Assembly: GCF_003024715.1 (NCBI RefSeq)
Contig: NZ_PYLO01000003.1
Location: 124,001 to 188,000, forward strand
DNA length: 64,000 nucleotides
DNA from: Clostridium fessum
GTDB lineage: Bacteria; Bacillota; Clostridia; Lachnospirales; Lachnospiraceae
Direction: 5' to 3'
Both the position numbers and the translations under genes were made by a program. Positions 9,183-17,655 of this stretch are shown piece by piece; position 1 is the first letter of the stretch; the number at the start of each line of letters is the position of its first letter. Below the pieces are notes generated by a model, which worked only from the letters and a program-made list of their open reading frames with translations, did no database searches and had not been told where the DNA came from.

Positions 9183-9286
9183 TCTTCTTTCATCCAGACT
9201 ATACAGTCGGTTTTGGAATTGCACCAAATCATGCGCCATGCGCTCGCGGACTTTACCGCCGGTCGGGAATTACACCCTGCCCTGAA
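9183..9286 (-). promoter_or_regulatory. FMN riboswitch (RFN element)
   Basis: Minus-strand sequence has the conserved blocks in order: CAGGGCAGGGTGTAATTCCC, ACCGGCGGTAAAGTCCGCGA, then TTGGTGCAATTCC, AACCGACTG-TATAGTC and TGGATGAAAGAAGA. These are the signature junction segments of the FMN aptamer. It is followed by about 180 bases containing the terminator stem and then ribD. Binding of FMN is expected to switch the rib operon off. Confidence 0.97.
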
Positions 9287-9324
9287 GATATCGTTATTTT
9301 GTTGTCATTCATTATCTGTATTGC

Positions 9325-9353
9325 ATTATAGATCCAGAGAATCCGTTTGTCAA
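9325..9353 (-). promoter_or_regulatory. Promoter of the rib operon
   Basis: Perfect consensus on the minus strand: TTGACA (9348-9353), 17-bp spacer, TATAAT (9325-9330). Transcription would start about 30 bases before the FMN aptamer. Confidence 0.9.
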
Positions 9354-9427
9354 TCCATTATTTTTTTCATTTATTGATTGATGACAACGTTATCTGACAC
9401 ACATTTTCAGCCATTTTAAGCGCCGCT

Positions 9428-10819
9428 TCAAGTGTCTGCTTCCACTGCTTTCCCGTTCAATTTAGCGCGCTCTACACAGCGCCCCATAATGCGCCCAATC
9501 AAAAGAAGATACACGATCACTGACATCGTCGTTCCGCCGAAATCCGATACCACTTCTGCATAGAAAACATTTTCAACTCCCGCAAACACCGGAATCAGGA
9601 ACACGCTGACCAGGTACAGCAGCTTCCGGAACATTGACAGCGAGATCGCCACCGACGGCACACCCATTCCGGTAAATCCATCTACGACCTCATACTGGAC
9701 TGCCAGCGGAATAATCCCCATCGTGTAGACCCGGATCGCCCAGACAGTCAGTTCCACATAGGACTCATTGCGCGTAAAGAGATACACAAAATACTGCGCC
9801 AGCGTCCGGGAAAACAGGAACATGATGCTGCACTGCACCACCGCCAGCAATGTGATATACTTCTGTGCGCTCCGGATCCGATCCGGGCGTCCCGCGCCGA
9901 AATTGAAGCCCAGGATCGCCCCCGTTCCCGATGTAATGCCTCCGAGCGGCATCGTCACAATCAGCATAAAGCTCTGCACGATTGTCGTACAGGTCAAAAG
10001 CATGTCCGCCTCCGCGCCGCCATACATCTGAATTACCGTATTGAGCGAAATGATCAGCACATTGTCAAATGCGATAATCAGAAATGGCGACAGTCCCATC
10101 AGCGCAATCTTACAGACTGTCTTCACCTGCGGACATTCAAATTCAAGCCGCAGAAGCACGCGATTTCCTCGCAGGAAACGAAGGACAAAGGCCGCCGACG
10201 CAAACTGTGACAGAACCGTGGCAAACGCCGCCCCCGCCACGCCCATGTCAAACACAAAAATAAACACTGGATCCAGCACAATATTCGTTACCGCACCGAG
10301 CGCCACCGAAATCATTCCGATCCGCGCAAATCCCTGGCAGATAATAAACTGGTTCATTCCGATGGAAAGCAGCGCAAAGACCGTTCCCAGCAGATAGATC
10401 GTAAAGTACGATTCCGCATACGGCAGAATCGCCTCACTCGCACCAAACCGCGTCAAAATTTCTCGTTTAAATACAAACAGAACCAACGTCAGAACCGACG
10501 ACAGCCCGACAATCATCCAGAAGCTGTTTGCCAGAATCTTTTTCGCTTTCTCATCCTGCCCCTCGCCCATACGGATGCTCATGAGCGGCGAGCCGCCCAG
10601 ACCGACCAGATAGGCAAACGCGGAGATCAGCGTCACAATCGGTCCGCTGACGCCGACGCCCGCAAGCGCCGTCTCCCCGATCACCGGGATATTTCCAATA
10701 TAGATTCGATCGACCACGCTGTAGAGCACATTGATAAACTGCGCCAGCATCGAAGGAATCGCCAGACGGAGCACCAGCCGCCGGATATCGTCCCGCCCCA
10801 AATCATTTTCTATCTTCAT
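9428..10819 (-). CDS. MATE-family efflux transporter
   Basis: Multidrug and toxin extrusion type antiporter of 463 residues; members export organic cations or other small compounds in exchange for sodium or protons. It shows two related halves of hydrophobic segments, with LAIPSMLAQFINVLYSVVD near the start and GITSGTGAILGFNFGAGR opening the second half. The start has GGAGGTGGG about 8 bp upstream. It is monocistronic; its 3' end reaches close to the rib promoter region. Substrate unknown. Confidence 0.92.
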   Translation of the reverse strand: MKIENDLGRDDIRRLVLRLAIPSMLAQFINVLYSVVDRIYIGNIPVIGETALAGVGVSGPIVTLISAFAYLVGLGGSPLMSIRMGEGQDEKAKKILANSFWMIVGLSSVLTLVLFVFKREILTRFGASEAILPYAESYFTIYLLGTVFALLSIGMNQFIICQGFARIGMISVALGAVTNIVLDPVFIFVFDMGVAGAAFATVLSQFASAAFVLRFLRGNRVLLRLEFECPQVKTVCKIALMGLSPFLIIAFDNVLIISLNTVIQMYGGAEADMLLTCTTIVQSFMLIVTMPLGGITSGTGAILGFNFGAGRPDRIRSAQKYITLLAVVQCSIMFLFSRTLAQYFVYLFTRNESYVELTVWAIRVYTMGIIPLAVQYEVVDGFTGMGVPSVAISLSMFRKLLYLVSVFLIPVFAGVENVFYAEVVSDFGGTTMSVIVYLLLIGRIMGRCVERAKLNGKAVEADT

Positions 10820-10931
10820 ATGTATCCCACCTCCGTATGAAACCCGCCCTGCTGTTTTATTTTCTTAACTTTTCCTCCCAGAACTGGTTCCATGCGTGTT
10901 TCTATCGCCAGAGTCTACTCTCTCTTCTGTC

Positions 10932-11064
10932 GTTACTGTTCACACACGTGTGCCCAGCAACGGGATTTTGCCGATGCTACGCATTCCAAATCGGCAAAAT
11001 CTTCTGCCAGAACTGTATCGTACGGAATTTTCCGTTCAGAAAATTCCTACCTGTGAACAGTTAC
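10932..11064 (+). repeat. 133-bp inverted-repeat element, subfamily C copy 1 (C1)
   Basis: Complete copy with ends GTTACTGTTCAC and GTGAACAGTTAC. Flanks CTTCTGTC (10924-10931) and CCTCTGTC (11065-11072) are an 8-bp duplication with one mismatch. Hairpin 1 has a perfect 12-bp stem GATTTTGCCGAT; hairpin 2 a perfect 8-bp stem GGAATTTT. Both occupy the same element positions as in subfamily B but with different sequence. It lies beyond the purine permease terminator and upstream of the MATE gene. Confidence 0.92.
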
Positions 11065-11140
11065 CCTCTGTCCTTTATACCGTCTGCCCGCCAAAATGTC
11101 AATGAGATATTCCTGATAAAAATTACCCCTTTTTTGTACA

Positions 11141-11182
11141 GTAAAAAGCGCCGGCACTGCAAGCAGGTCCGGCGCTTTTTAC
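11141..11182 (-). terminator. Terminator of the radical-SAM / RNase / purine permease transcript
   Basis: Strong stem with arms GTAAAAAGCGCCGG and CCGGCGCTTTTTAC around an inner TGC/GCA pairing; T run on the minus strand. Confidence 0.9.
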
Positions 11183-11481
11183 CCAATATCGGTTGCTGGT
11201 TGTCAACCGATACCGAAAAGATCCCAGCAGAAAATCTTGGACAGTTCGTAACGGAGTGTAATGCATCAAGGAATTTCGAGTAACTTGATTTGTTTTTGTT
11301 CGTCTCTGTCCGCGTTCTTCCGCGCGGGAATGATTTTCATCCGTTCAATAAGTTAATGCGCTGCATACGCATTTTATTGCACGTTAATCAAAAAAATTTT
11401 AAAAACTTTTTTTGATATAGACTATTTTATTATGAAAACCTGTTTTCGTCAAGTTTTCAGGGGTTAAATTATTACAAGTTG
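11183..11481. other. Intergenic stretch, no gene seen
   Basis: About 300 bp downstream of the purine permease stop. It holds a perfect 9-bp hairpin TATCGGTTG/CAACCGATA (11187-11212) and an A/T-rich inverted repeat ATCAAAAAAA/TTTTTTTGAT (about 11388-11418). No plausible coding frame or known riboswitch pattern was found. Confidence 0.5.
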
Positions 11482-12843
11482 TTACAGGAAAATGTATTTG
11501 AGAACGAAGAGTACCGCCAGCACATACATAAGCGGAGTGATCTTCTTTGCTTTTCCTGCTGCCACATTCAAAAGCACATAAGAGATAATTCCCATGGAAA
11601 TACCCTCGGAAATGCTGTAGAACAACGGCATGGCGATGATTGCCAGATATGCCGGGATTGCCTCGGTGATATTGTCCTCATCGAAACGAATTTCGGTTAC
11701 AGTTCCCACCATCAGGAAGCCAACCATGATTAATGCCGGAGCCGTCGCAAAGGACGGGATCGCCGTAAAAATCGGTGCAAACAGGGTGGAAAGCAGGAAC
11801 AGGAGTGCCGATACCAGGGCAGTCAGACCGGTACGTCCTCCGACTGCAACACCCGATGCAGACTCAACGAAGGTAGTCGTTGTGGAAGTACCTAATACCG
11901 CACCAAAGGAAGTTGCGATCGCATCTGCCATCAGCGCCGGACGGATACCCGGAAGACGTCCTTCCTCATCCAGCATGTCTGCCTTGGTTGCTACACCAAT
12001 TAATGTACCAAGTGTATCAAAAATATCTACAAACAGGAATGAGAAAATAACTACGATAAAATTGATAATTCCAACTGCATCGAAGTCAACGGTAAAGCAT
12101 TTACCAAATGTCTCTCCCAGTTTGGAGAAATCGGTGATTCCCAGGGTCGGGAACAGGGTGTAGAAACCATTCTCTACGTCCGGTGTGTAAATGCCGGTTA
12201 CCTGGCACAGCATACCGAGAATCCAGGTTCCCAGAATGCCGTACAGAATCGCGCCCTTCACACGGTAGGTGTATAAAACCGCCATGATAAACAGACCGAT
12301 CAGCGCCAGCAGCGCGCAGATACCTGCGGTATGGAAATTTTCCGGGAAGCTGATGATCGTTACCAGTGTGGAAGAGTCTACTGAAAGTCCCGCATTCTGA
12401 AGACCGATAAATGCGATGAACAGACCGATACCGACGGACACACCGCGCTTTAAAGTCAACGGAATCGCATTGAAGATCGCCTCGCGCACGTTTGTCAGAG
12501 ACAGCACGATGAAGATCAGACCCTCTGCAAATACAGCCAGCAGTGCAACATGCCAGCTATAGCCATAGCCCGCGCACACCGTATACGCCATATACGCGTT
12601 GAGCCCCATGCCTGCGGACAGAACGAACGGCAGGTTCGCCATAAATGCCATGCAGGCAGTACCGATGAATGATGCCAGAGCCGTAGCCAGAAGCACCGCA
12701 GTCGGATCCATGCCGGTCGATCCGAGGATGCTCGGATTAACTGCCAGAATGTACGCCATCGTCATAAAGGTCGTAATTCCAGCCATGACTTCCGTCTTTA
12801 CGGTCGTCTGATGCTCGGATAGCTTAAATACTTTTTCAAACAT
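11482..12843 (-). CDS. AzgA/PbuG-type purine (hypoxanthine/guanine/adenine) permease
   Basis: NCS2-superfamily uptake carrier of 453 residues. N-terminal TEVMAGITTFMTMAYILAVN is the hallmark of the AzgA/PbuG branch; LFVDIFDTLGTLIGVATKA and GTSTTTTFVESASGVAVGGRTG are the conserved substrate-site segments. Reaction: proton-coupled import of purine bases. It lies 40 bp behind the RNase gene, so it is probably in the same transcript, and it ends before a strong terminator. No purine riboswitch is seen directly upstream. Confidence 0.93.
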   Translation of the reverse strand: MFEKVFKLSEHQTTVKTEVMAGITTFMTMAYILAVNPSILGSTGMDPTAVLLATALASFIGTACMAFMANLPFVLSAGMGLNAYMAYTVCAGYGYSWHVALLAVFAEGLIFIVLSLTNVREAIFNAIPLTLKRGVSVGIGLFIAFIGLQNAGLSVDSSTLVTIISFPENFHTAGICALLALIGLFIMAVLYTYRVKGAILYGILGTWILGMLCQVTGIYTPDVENGFYTLFPTLGITDFSKLGETFGKCFTVDFDAVGIINFIVVIFSFLFVDIFDTLGTLIGVATKADMLDEEGRLPGIRPALMADAIATSFGAVLGTSTTTTFVESASGVAVGGRTGLTALVSALLFLLSTLFAPIFTAIPSFATAPALIMVGFLMVGTVTEIRFDEDNITEAIPAYLAIIAMPLFYSISEGISMGIISYVLLNVAAGKAKKITPLMYVLAVLFVLKYIFL

Positions 12844-12883
12844 CTTTTCTTCTCCTTGTGTTTTTCATTCTATGATTCAACCG

Positions 12884-14161
12884 CTACAAAATCTCATGAA
12901 GCGGACGGCGCACCTTCTTGCGGGTGATCTCCACCAGCCCAAGCCGCGTCATATCCACCAGGATCGTTTTGACCGGGTCACGGGAAAGCTCTTCCCCGAG
13001 CGTCCGCATCAGCGTCTCCTGATCTTCTTTCGATTCCATATCGATAAAATCCACAATAATAATACCGGAAAGATTCCGCAGGGAAAGCTGGCGCACCACC
13101 TCATGCGCCGCCTCCAGATTAATCTTAAGAATGGTCTCCGCCGGTGTCTTCTTGCCGGTGTATTTCCCCGTATTGACATCGATAACTGTCAACGCTTCCG
13201 TAGGTTCAATCACAAGATATCCACCGGATTTCATCCAGACACGGCGATCCGACGCACTTTTAAGCACCGATTCCAGGCGGTACAGCTTCATTAATGGAAG
13301 GTTCTCATCTGTATATAGGGACAATTTCGGAACCGCCTGTTTTATGCTTTCATTTTTATCTGCCTGGGTCTGATTTTCTTTTTGTTCCTTGTCCTCTTCC
13401 TTCTCTTCCTCCAGCCATGCCTCAATCTTCTTCGCATACTCCGGCACATCTGTGATGATCTCCGAAAGGGTTCCTTTCTTCGCATCCCTAAGACTCTGGA
13501 TATAGGGCGGCGTACCCTGCTCTAAAAGGCTGTAACAGGTGCGGCAGGCTGCCCGGGCAAAAAGTTCTTCCATCTGCTGTTTCAGCTTCTCTGTTTCTGC
13601 ACAGAGTGTTTCGATGGAAGCCGACGCCCCGTTCGTCCGGACAATCAGTCCAAAACGCTCATCCTTATGTGTCAGAAGTTCCTCCCGCACCTTCTCTTTC
13701 CAGGCATTATCCTTGATTTTTGCCGAAAATCCGATCTGCGGTTTTCCAACCGTCAGAACCATATAGGTACCCGGAAAATTCAGACAGCAGGTCACGGACG
13801 GATCCTTGGTTTTCAGGGCGTCGCGGGACACCTGGACAAGAAGCTCGTCTCCAGCTTTTAGTTTCCGTGGACTTACTTTTTTCTCAGAATTTCCAGAATA
13901 TCCGAATGAACATAGCTGGTTCAGCTCGTCTGTATAAAGCGGAACCGGATTTTCCGCCAGGTTGAAATACCCGGTTTTTCCACCGCCGAGGTCAATAAAC
14001 GCGGCGTTGATGTTTTTTACCACATTTTTCACCTTGCCGATGTAAATATTCCCCAACAGGCTTTCATCGCCAGATTCCAGCGTCAGCGACCGGCAGTGCC
14101 CGTCCGAGAGGAGCGCCGTCAGGCTTCGATCCTTCCATTTTGTCACTATTAACTGATCCAA
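12884..14161 (-). CDS. rng: Ribonuclease E/G family endoribonuclease
   Basis: RNA-processing enzyme of 425 residues. An S1-like domain near the N-terminus (GNIYIGKVKNVVKNINAAFI, GKTGYFN) is followed by the catalytic region with the metal-binding aspartates in TVIDVNTGKYTGK and IIIVDFIDM. The sequence stops at TRKKVRRPLHEIL, where longer homologues continue into a CPxC zinc-link, so that tetramerisation motif is absent. The insert at about 250-275 is charged and low in complexity. Start is TTG (14161) with GAGGAG 9 bp upstream. It follows the radical-SAM pair, a linkage common in Clostridia. Confidence 0.9.
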   Translation of the reverse strand: MDQLIVTKWKDRSLTALLSDGHCRSLTLESGDESLLGNIYIGKVKNVVKNINAAFIDLGGGKTGYFNLAENPVPLYTDELNQLCSFGYSGNSEKKVSPRKLKAGDELLVQVSRDALKTKDPSVTCCLNFPGTYMVLTVGKPQIGFSAKIKDNAWKEKVREELLTHKDERFGLIVRTNGASASIETLCAETEKLKQQMEELFARAACRTCYSLLEQGTPPYIQSLRDAKKGTLSEIITDVPEYAKKIEAWLEEEKEEDKEQKENQTQADKNESIKQAVPKLSLYTDENLPLMKLYRLESVLKSASDRRVWMKSGGYLVIEPTEALTVIDVNTGKYTGKKTPAETILKINLEAAHEVVRQLSLRNLSGIIIVDFIDMESKEDQETLMRTLGEELSRDPVKTILVDMTRLGLVEITRKKVRRPLHEIL

Positions 14162-14186
14162 ACTCTTCGTCTCCTCTCATTTTTTG

Positions 14187-14243
14187 CTGCCGTTCACACT
14201 TCGCGCTAACTGCAGCCGGATTTTGCTGGCGCTTCGCATTTCA
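14187..14243 (+). repeat. Eroded repeat remnant, subfamily B/C (C3)
   Basis: Recognisable left half only: CCGTTCACAC, then GCCGGATTTTGC and GCTTCGCATTT in the order seen in B and C copies, with several substitutions. It lies directly 3' of the radical-SAM-linked gene. Assignment is by eye and tentative. Confidence 0.5.
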
Positions 14244-14266
14244 TCTCTTAATGAACATTGAAGCAT

Positions 14267-15073
14267 TTACACAATCTCGCTTCCATACGCCTCAAGCGGC
14301 ACATACTCCGGTGCGCCCTCGGCGCCCTCGTCCGCATACAGCTCCTCGCGCTCGACCTGAATGGCAAACGGGCGGTAGGTCAGCCCCAGACTCTCATAGA
14401 ATGCCTGCAATACCTGCTCCGGCTTTCCGTTTGCCGCACTGCCCGATAAGAGGCGCAGGAATACACAGATTCCTTCTGCCTGTTTTTCCTCCTCAACCGT
14501 CTCATTTTCCAGATCCGGATACCAGTCTGCGACCATCGCCGGAACATACTCTTTCCGCTCCGCGATTCGCGCCTCACAGATCAGCGGACGCAGATCCACG
14601 GTTCTCTCGCCCTTTTTCGTCTGCTTCACAAACGGAATTGTCTCGCTTTTGCAGAATGTCAGGAATTTCCCGAAAAATTCTTCTACACTGCTGCCGTCCT
14701 CCGGTTCAAATCCCTCTTTAAACCAGAATGTGTAATCAGCAGCTGCCACCAGCGACATCGCATTCTTTGCCGTCTCCGGAAGCTCGCGGTAGCTGAGCAC
14801 CTCCAGCCCCTCGGCGCTGACCTCATTTAAGCGGCGCACCATCCCGGTCGAATTTCCGCTGGAATTGACATCAATATCCACATACTCCGCATGGCTGATA
14901 AGCCCCACGCTGAGCGGAGACGCAAACGACATGATCTGGTGCGGGCTGAATCCTTCGCTATAACGGATATCCACTTCCGCCCGGCGCATCACCTTCTGGA
15001 AGTAACGCATCACGTCCAGATGACCGATAAAACGCACCGTTCCCTGTTTTTGAAATTTAATTCGTATTTTCAT
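14267..15073 (-). CDS. Radical-SAM-linked protein (TIGR03936/DUF2344 family)
   Basis: Protein of 268 residues whose N-terminus MKIRIKFQKQGTVRFIGHLD with FSPHQIMSFASPL matches the family always found beside, or fused to, the B12-binding/radical-SAM protein encoded just upstream. Its biochemical role is not established. Start ATG 15073 is set by AAGGAG 7 bp upstream; an upstream ATG 63 bp earlier would overlap the previous gene. The spacing of 13 bp to the radical-SAM gene indicates co-translation. Family assignment is from recall of the N-terminal motif. Confidence 0.85.
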   Translation of the reverse strand: MKIRIKFQKQGTVRFIGHLDVMRYFQKVMRRAEVDIRYSEGFSPHQIMSFASPLSVGLISHAEYVDIDVNSSGNSTGMVRRLNEVSAEGLEVLSYRELPETAKNAMSLVAAADYTFWFKEGFEPEDGSSVEEFFGKFLTFCKSETIPFVKQTKKGERTVDLRPLICEARIAERKEYVPAMVADWYPDLENETVEEEKQAEGICVFLRLLSGSAANGKPEQVLQAFYESLGLTYRPFAIQVEREELYADEGAEGAPEYVPLEAYGSEIV

Positions 15074-15086
15074 GACCGCTCCTTCC

Positions 15087-16955
15087 TCATGCCCGTTCTT
15101 CGAAACAGACTCCGCCGCCGTACTTACGGACACCACATCCCGAACAGCGCATCCGGCAGTTCGGCGTTACCGTTTCCGCCTGTGCGTTCGCCCACTCGCG
15201 TTTCAGGAAATCCTTCGTCACACCCGCGTCGATGAAATCCCACGGGAACACTTCATCAAGGCTTCGCTCACGCGTCGTATAGAAATCAATGTCCACGCCG
15301 CAGGTCTCAAACGCCTTCATCCAGATATCATTGTTGAAATACTCTGACCAGGAATCGTAGATTGCACCTTTGCGATACGCCTCCTCAATCACAGCTGCCA
15401 CCTTGCGGTCGCCGCGCGCCAGAACACCTTCCAGCACGGTCACATCCGCCTCATGCCAGTTATAGCGGAGACTCTTCTTATTTAACATCTCTTTCATGCG
15501 GTGATTGACGATGCTCGCGCGCTCCAAGAACTGCTCTTTCGTGCACATCGGCGCCCACTGGAACGGGGTAAATGGCTTCGGCACAAAGAACGAGGTGCTG
15601 GCGGTTACCTGCACCTTGCCGTGGCGCTGTTCCTTCGGAACCGTGTCATAGTACACTTCCGCCACCTTCTCCGAAAGCTCGGCAATGCCCTGCATATCTT
15701 CCACGGTCTCAGTCGGAAGTCCCAGCATGAAGTAGAGCTTTACGCGGTTCCATCCGCCCTTGAACGCCTCGGCAGAACCATTTAAAATGTTTTCCTCGGT
15801 CAGACCCTTGTTGATAACGTTACGCAGACGCTGGGATCCCGCCTCCGGTGCAAAGGTCAGGCTGCTCTTCTTCACGTCCTGCACCTTGCTCATGACATCG
15901 AGGGAAAATGCGTCAATACGCAGGGACGGCAGGGACACATTGACACCCTTTCCGTCAAACTCGTCGATCAGAAAATTGACGATTCCCTCCAGCTTCGTGT
16001 AATCACTAGAGCTCAGCGAACTCAGCGAAATTTCCTCATGTCCGGTGCTCTTTAGCATCGTCCGCGCCAGACGTTTCAGTTCCTCCAGGCTGCGCTCGCG
16101 CACCGGGCGGTATACCATGCCCGCCTGGCAGAAACGGCATCCACGGATACAGCCGCGCATGATCTCGAGAACCACACGGTCCTGCGTCGCGCGCAGATAC
16201 GGAACCACCGGCTTCTCCGGATACCAGGTATCGCTCATATCCATGACAAGCTGCTTGGAAACGGTCTGCGGCGCGTGCGGGTTGTTCGGCGTCATCGCCT
16301 CGATCGTGCCATCCTCTTTGTACGTCACATCATAAAATCCCGGCACATAGATACCCGGAATCTGCGCCGCCTGCTCCAGAAATTCCTTCCGGCTGCCGCC
16401 GCGCGCCTTGATCTCCTTGTAGCGGTCGATCAGGTCAAAATAAACCACCTCTCCCTCACCCATGTAGAAGAGATCGAAAAATGGTGCAATCGGCTCCGGA
16501 TTGTAGGTACACGGACCGCCGCCGATAACGATCGGATCCTCCTCGGTACGATCTTCTGCATGGAGCGGAATCTGTGATAATTCCAGCACCTGCAAAATAT
16601 TGGTGTAGCACATTTCGTACTGGATTGTAATTCCAAGGAAGTCAAATTTTTTGATCGGATCCTGGCTTTCAACAGCAAACAGCGGGATCTTCTGCTCCCG
16701 CATGATCGGATCTAAGTCCATCCACGGGGAATAAACGCGCTCACAGTAAACGTCATCCCGGCGGTTGAACATATCATAAAGAATCTGGATGCCCAGATGG
16801 GACATACCGATCTCATACACGTCCGGAAAGCACATGGCAAACCGGACTGCTACCTTCGACGGATCCTTCTTCACCATATTCACCTCGCCGCCAATATAAC
16901 GCGCCGGCTGGGAGATCTTGAGAAGGATTTCATCACTTAATGCTAATTTTCTCAT
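15087..16955 (-). CDS. B12-binding-domain radical SAM protein (TIGR03960 type)
   Basis: Iron-sulfur enzyme of 622 residues. Residues about 1-190 form a cobalamin-binding-like domain (FPDVYEIGMSHLG, IVIGGGPCTYNPEP). The radical-SAM core follows with the cluster motif GCIRGCRFCQAG at about 275-286. The C-terminus carries a second cysteine cluster (CRMRCSGCGVRKYGGGVC), which may bind metal or a second cluster. The reaction is unknown; the genetic link with the DUF2344 protein and RNase E/G suggests an RNA- or ribosome-related modification, which is inference. ATG 16955 gives the family's usual MRKLALSDE start but has only a weak TAGGT site 12 bp upstream; an ATG at 17000 is the alternative. Confidence 0.88.
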   Translation of the reverse strand: MRKLALSDEILLKISQPARYIGGEVNMVKKDPSKVAVRFAMCFPDVYEIGMSHLGIQILYDMFNRRDDVYCERVYSPWMDLDPIMREQKIPLFAVESQDPIKKFDFLGITIQYEMCYTNILQVLELSQIPLHAEDRTEEDPIVIGGGPCTYNPEPIAPFFDLFYMGEGEVVYFDLIDRYKEIKARGGSRKEFLEQAAQIPGIYVPGFYDVTYKEDGTIEAMTPNNPHAPQTVSKQLVMDMSDTWYPEKPVVPYLRATQDRVVLEIMRGCIRGCRFCQAGMVYRPVRERSLEELKRLARTMLKSTGHEEISLSSLSSSDYTKLEGIVNFLIDEFDGKGVNVSLPSLRIDAFSLDVMSKVQDVKKSSLTFAPEAGSQRLRNVINKGLTEENILNGSAEAFKGGWNRVKLYFMLGLPTETVEDMQGIAELSEKVAEVYYDTVPKEQRHGKVQVTASTSFFVPKPFTPFQWAPMCTKEQFLERASIVNHRMKEMLNKKSLRYNWHEADVTVLEGVLARGDRKVAAVIEEAYRKGAIYDSWSEYFNNDIWMKAFETCGVDIDFYTTRERSLDEVFPWDFIDAGVTKDFLKREWANAQAETVTPNCRMRCSGCGVRKYGGGVCFEERA

Positions 16956-17183
16956 AAAATTATTTTTACCTACATTTCTCATTTTTTGCGATGTGTTCAT
17001 CGCTGTTTTTTAGTTCTTTTTTGTTCTTCTCCGTAAGCGTAAAAACACAAATTCTTGTCAAGTATTTTTTTGCAGACAGTTTACATAACTTTTTTTCACT
17101 CTTACAGCAAGAAATTGTTTCTGAAATACGCACAATTCTGATTTTTCATTTTTTTACGGACAAATCTGTTGCATATGTGCAGA

Positions 17184-17573
17184 TCAGACCGCATTATTAT
17201 ACGGTATTTCCCGCGTTTCCGCAACAGATTCTTTCCCGAAAGAAATTTTTCGAACTCCTATCATCGAACTTTTTATCAAGTTTTCCGAATATTCATCAAA
17301 TCCAGGAACCTCAAATAACATCGGCTCGATGAGCTTTGCCGTTCCCATGACCAGTACGCTTTTCAGCGCACCAAAGTCCGGGGGCTTTTCAAAGACAGCA
17401 AGACTGACATTTTTATTCCTCTCAAGTCCTATGAACTTCTCGCCGCCTTCTGTAAAAATCCAAAACTGGTCATCATGATAGCTATATTCCAAGAGAGTAC
17501 ATCGCACATAGTCACCGATTCCGGCAGCTAATGCACATACTACATTGCCGTGAAGGGACTCCAGAACCTCCAT
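17184..17573 (-). CDS. Pyridoxamine 5'-phosphate oxidase-like (split-barrel flavin-binding) protein
   Basis: Small protein of 129 residues. The N-terminal pattern VLESLHGNVVCALAAGIGDYVRC, then FWIFTEGGEKFIGLERNKNVSLAVF and KSVLVMGTAKLIEP, follows the beta-barrel of the PNPOx-like superfamily. These proteins bind FMN, F420 or haem, and most are uncharacterised. The C-terminus after about residue 100 fits the family less well and could be shortened or diverged. There is no clear ribosome binding site; a 7-bp inverted repeat AGTTCGC/GCGAACT (17580-17598) lies directly upstream. Function not assignable. Confidence 0.65.
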   Translation of the reverse strand: MEVLESLHGNVVCALAAGIGDYVRCTLLEYSYHDDQFWIFTEGGEKFIGLERNKNVSLAVFEKPPDFGALKSVLVMGTAKLIEPMLFEVPGFDEYSENLIKSSMIGVRKISFGKESVAETREIPYNNAV

Positions 17574-17655
17574 TTTATTAGTTCGCTTAGCGCGAACTTC
17601 TGTATTGTCTGATTCAGAACAAAAAATCCCCCGTTGGTTTTGAGGTAAATTGTTA

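Noticed and set aside
9042-9239. 65-codon frame on the minus strand upstream of ribD
   Set aside because: It lies in the FMN aptamer and its linker; the conserved bases are those of the riboswitch.
11183-11481. Purine riboswitch for the neighbouring permease
   Set aside because: The region is downstream of the permease on its strand and lacks the conserved purine-aptamer blocks; only simple hairpins are visible.
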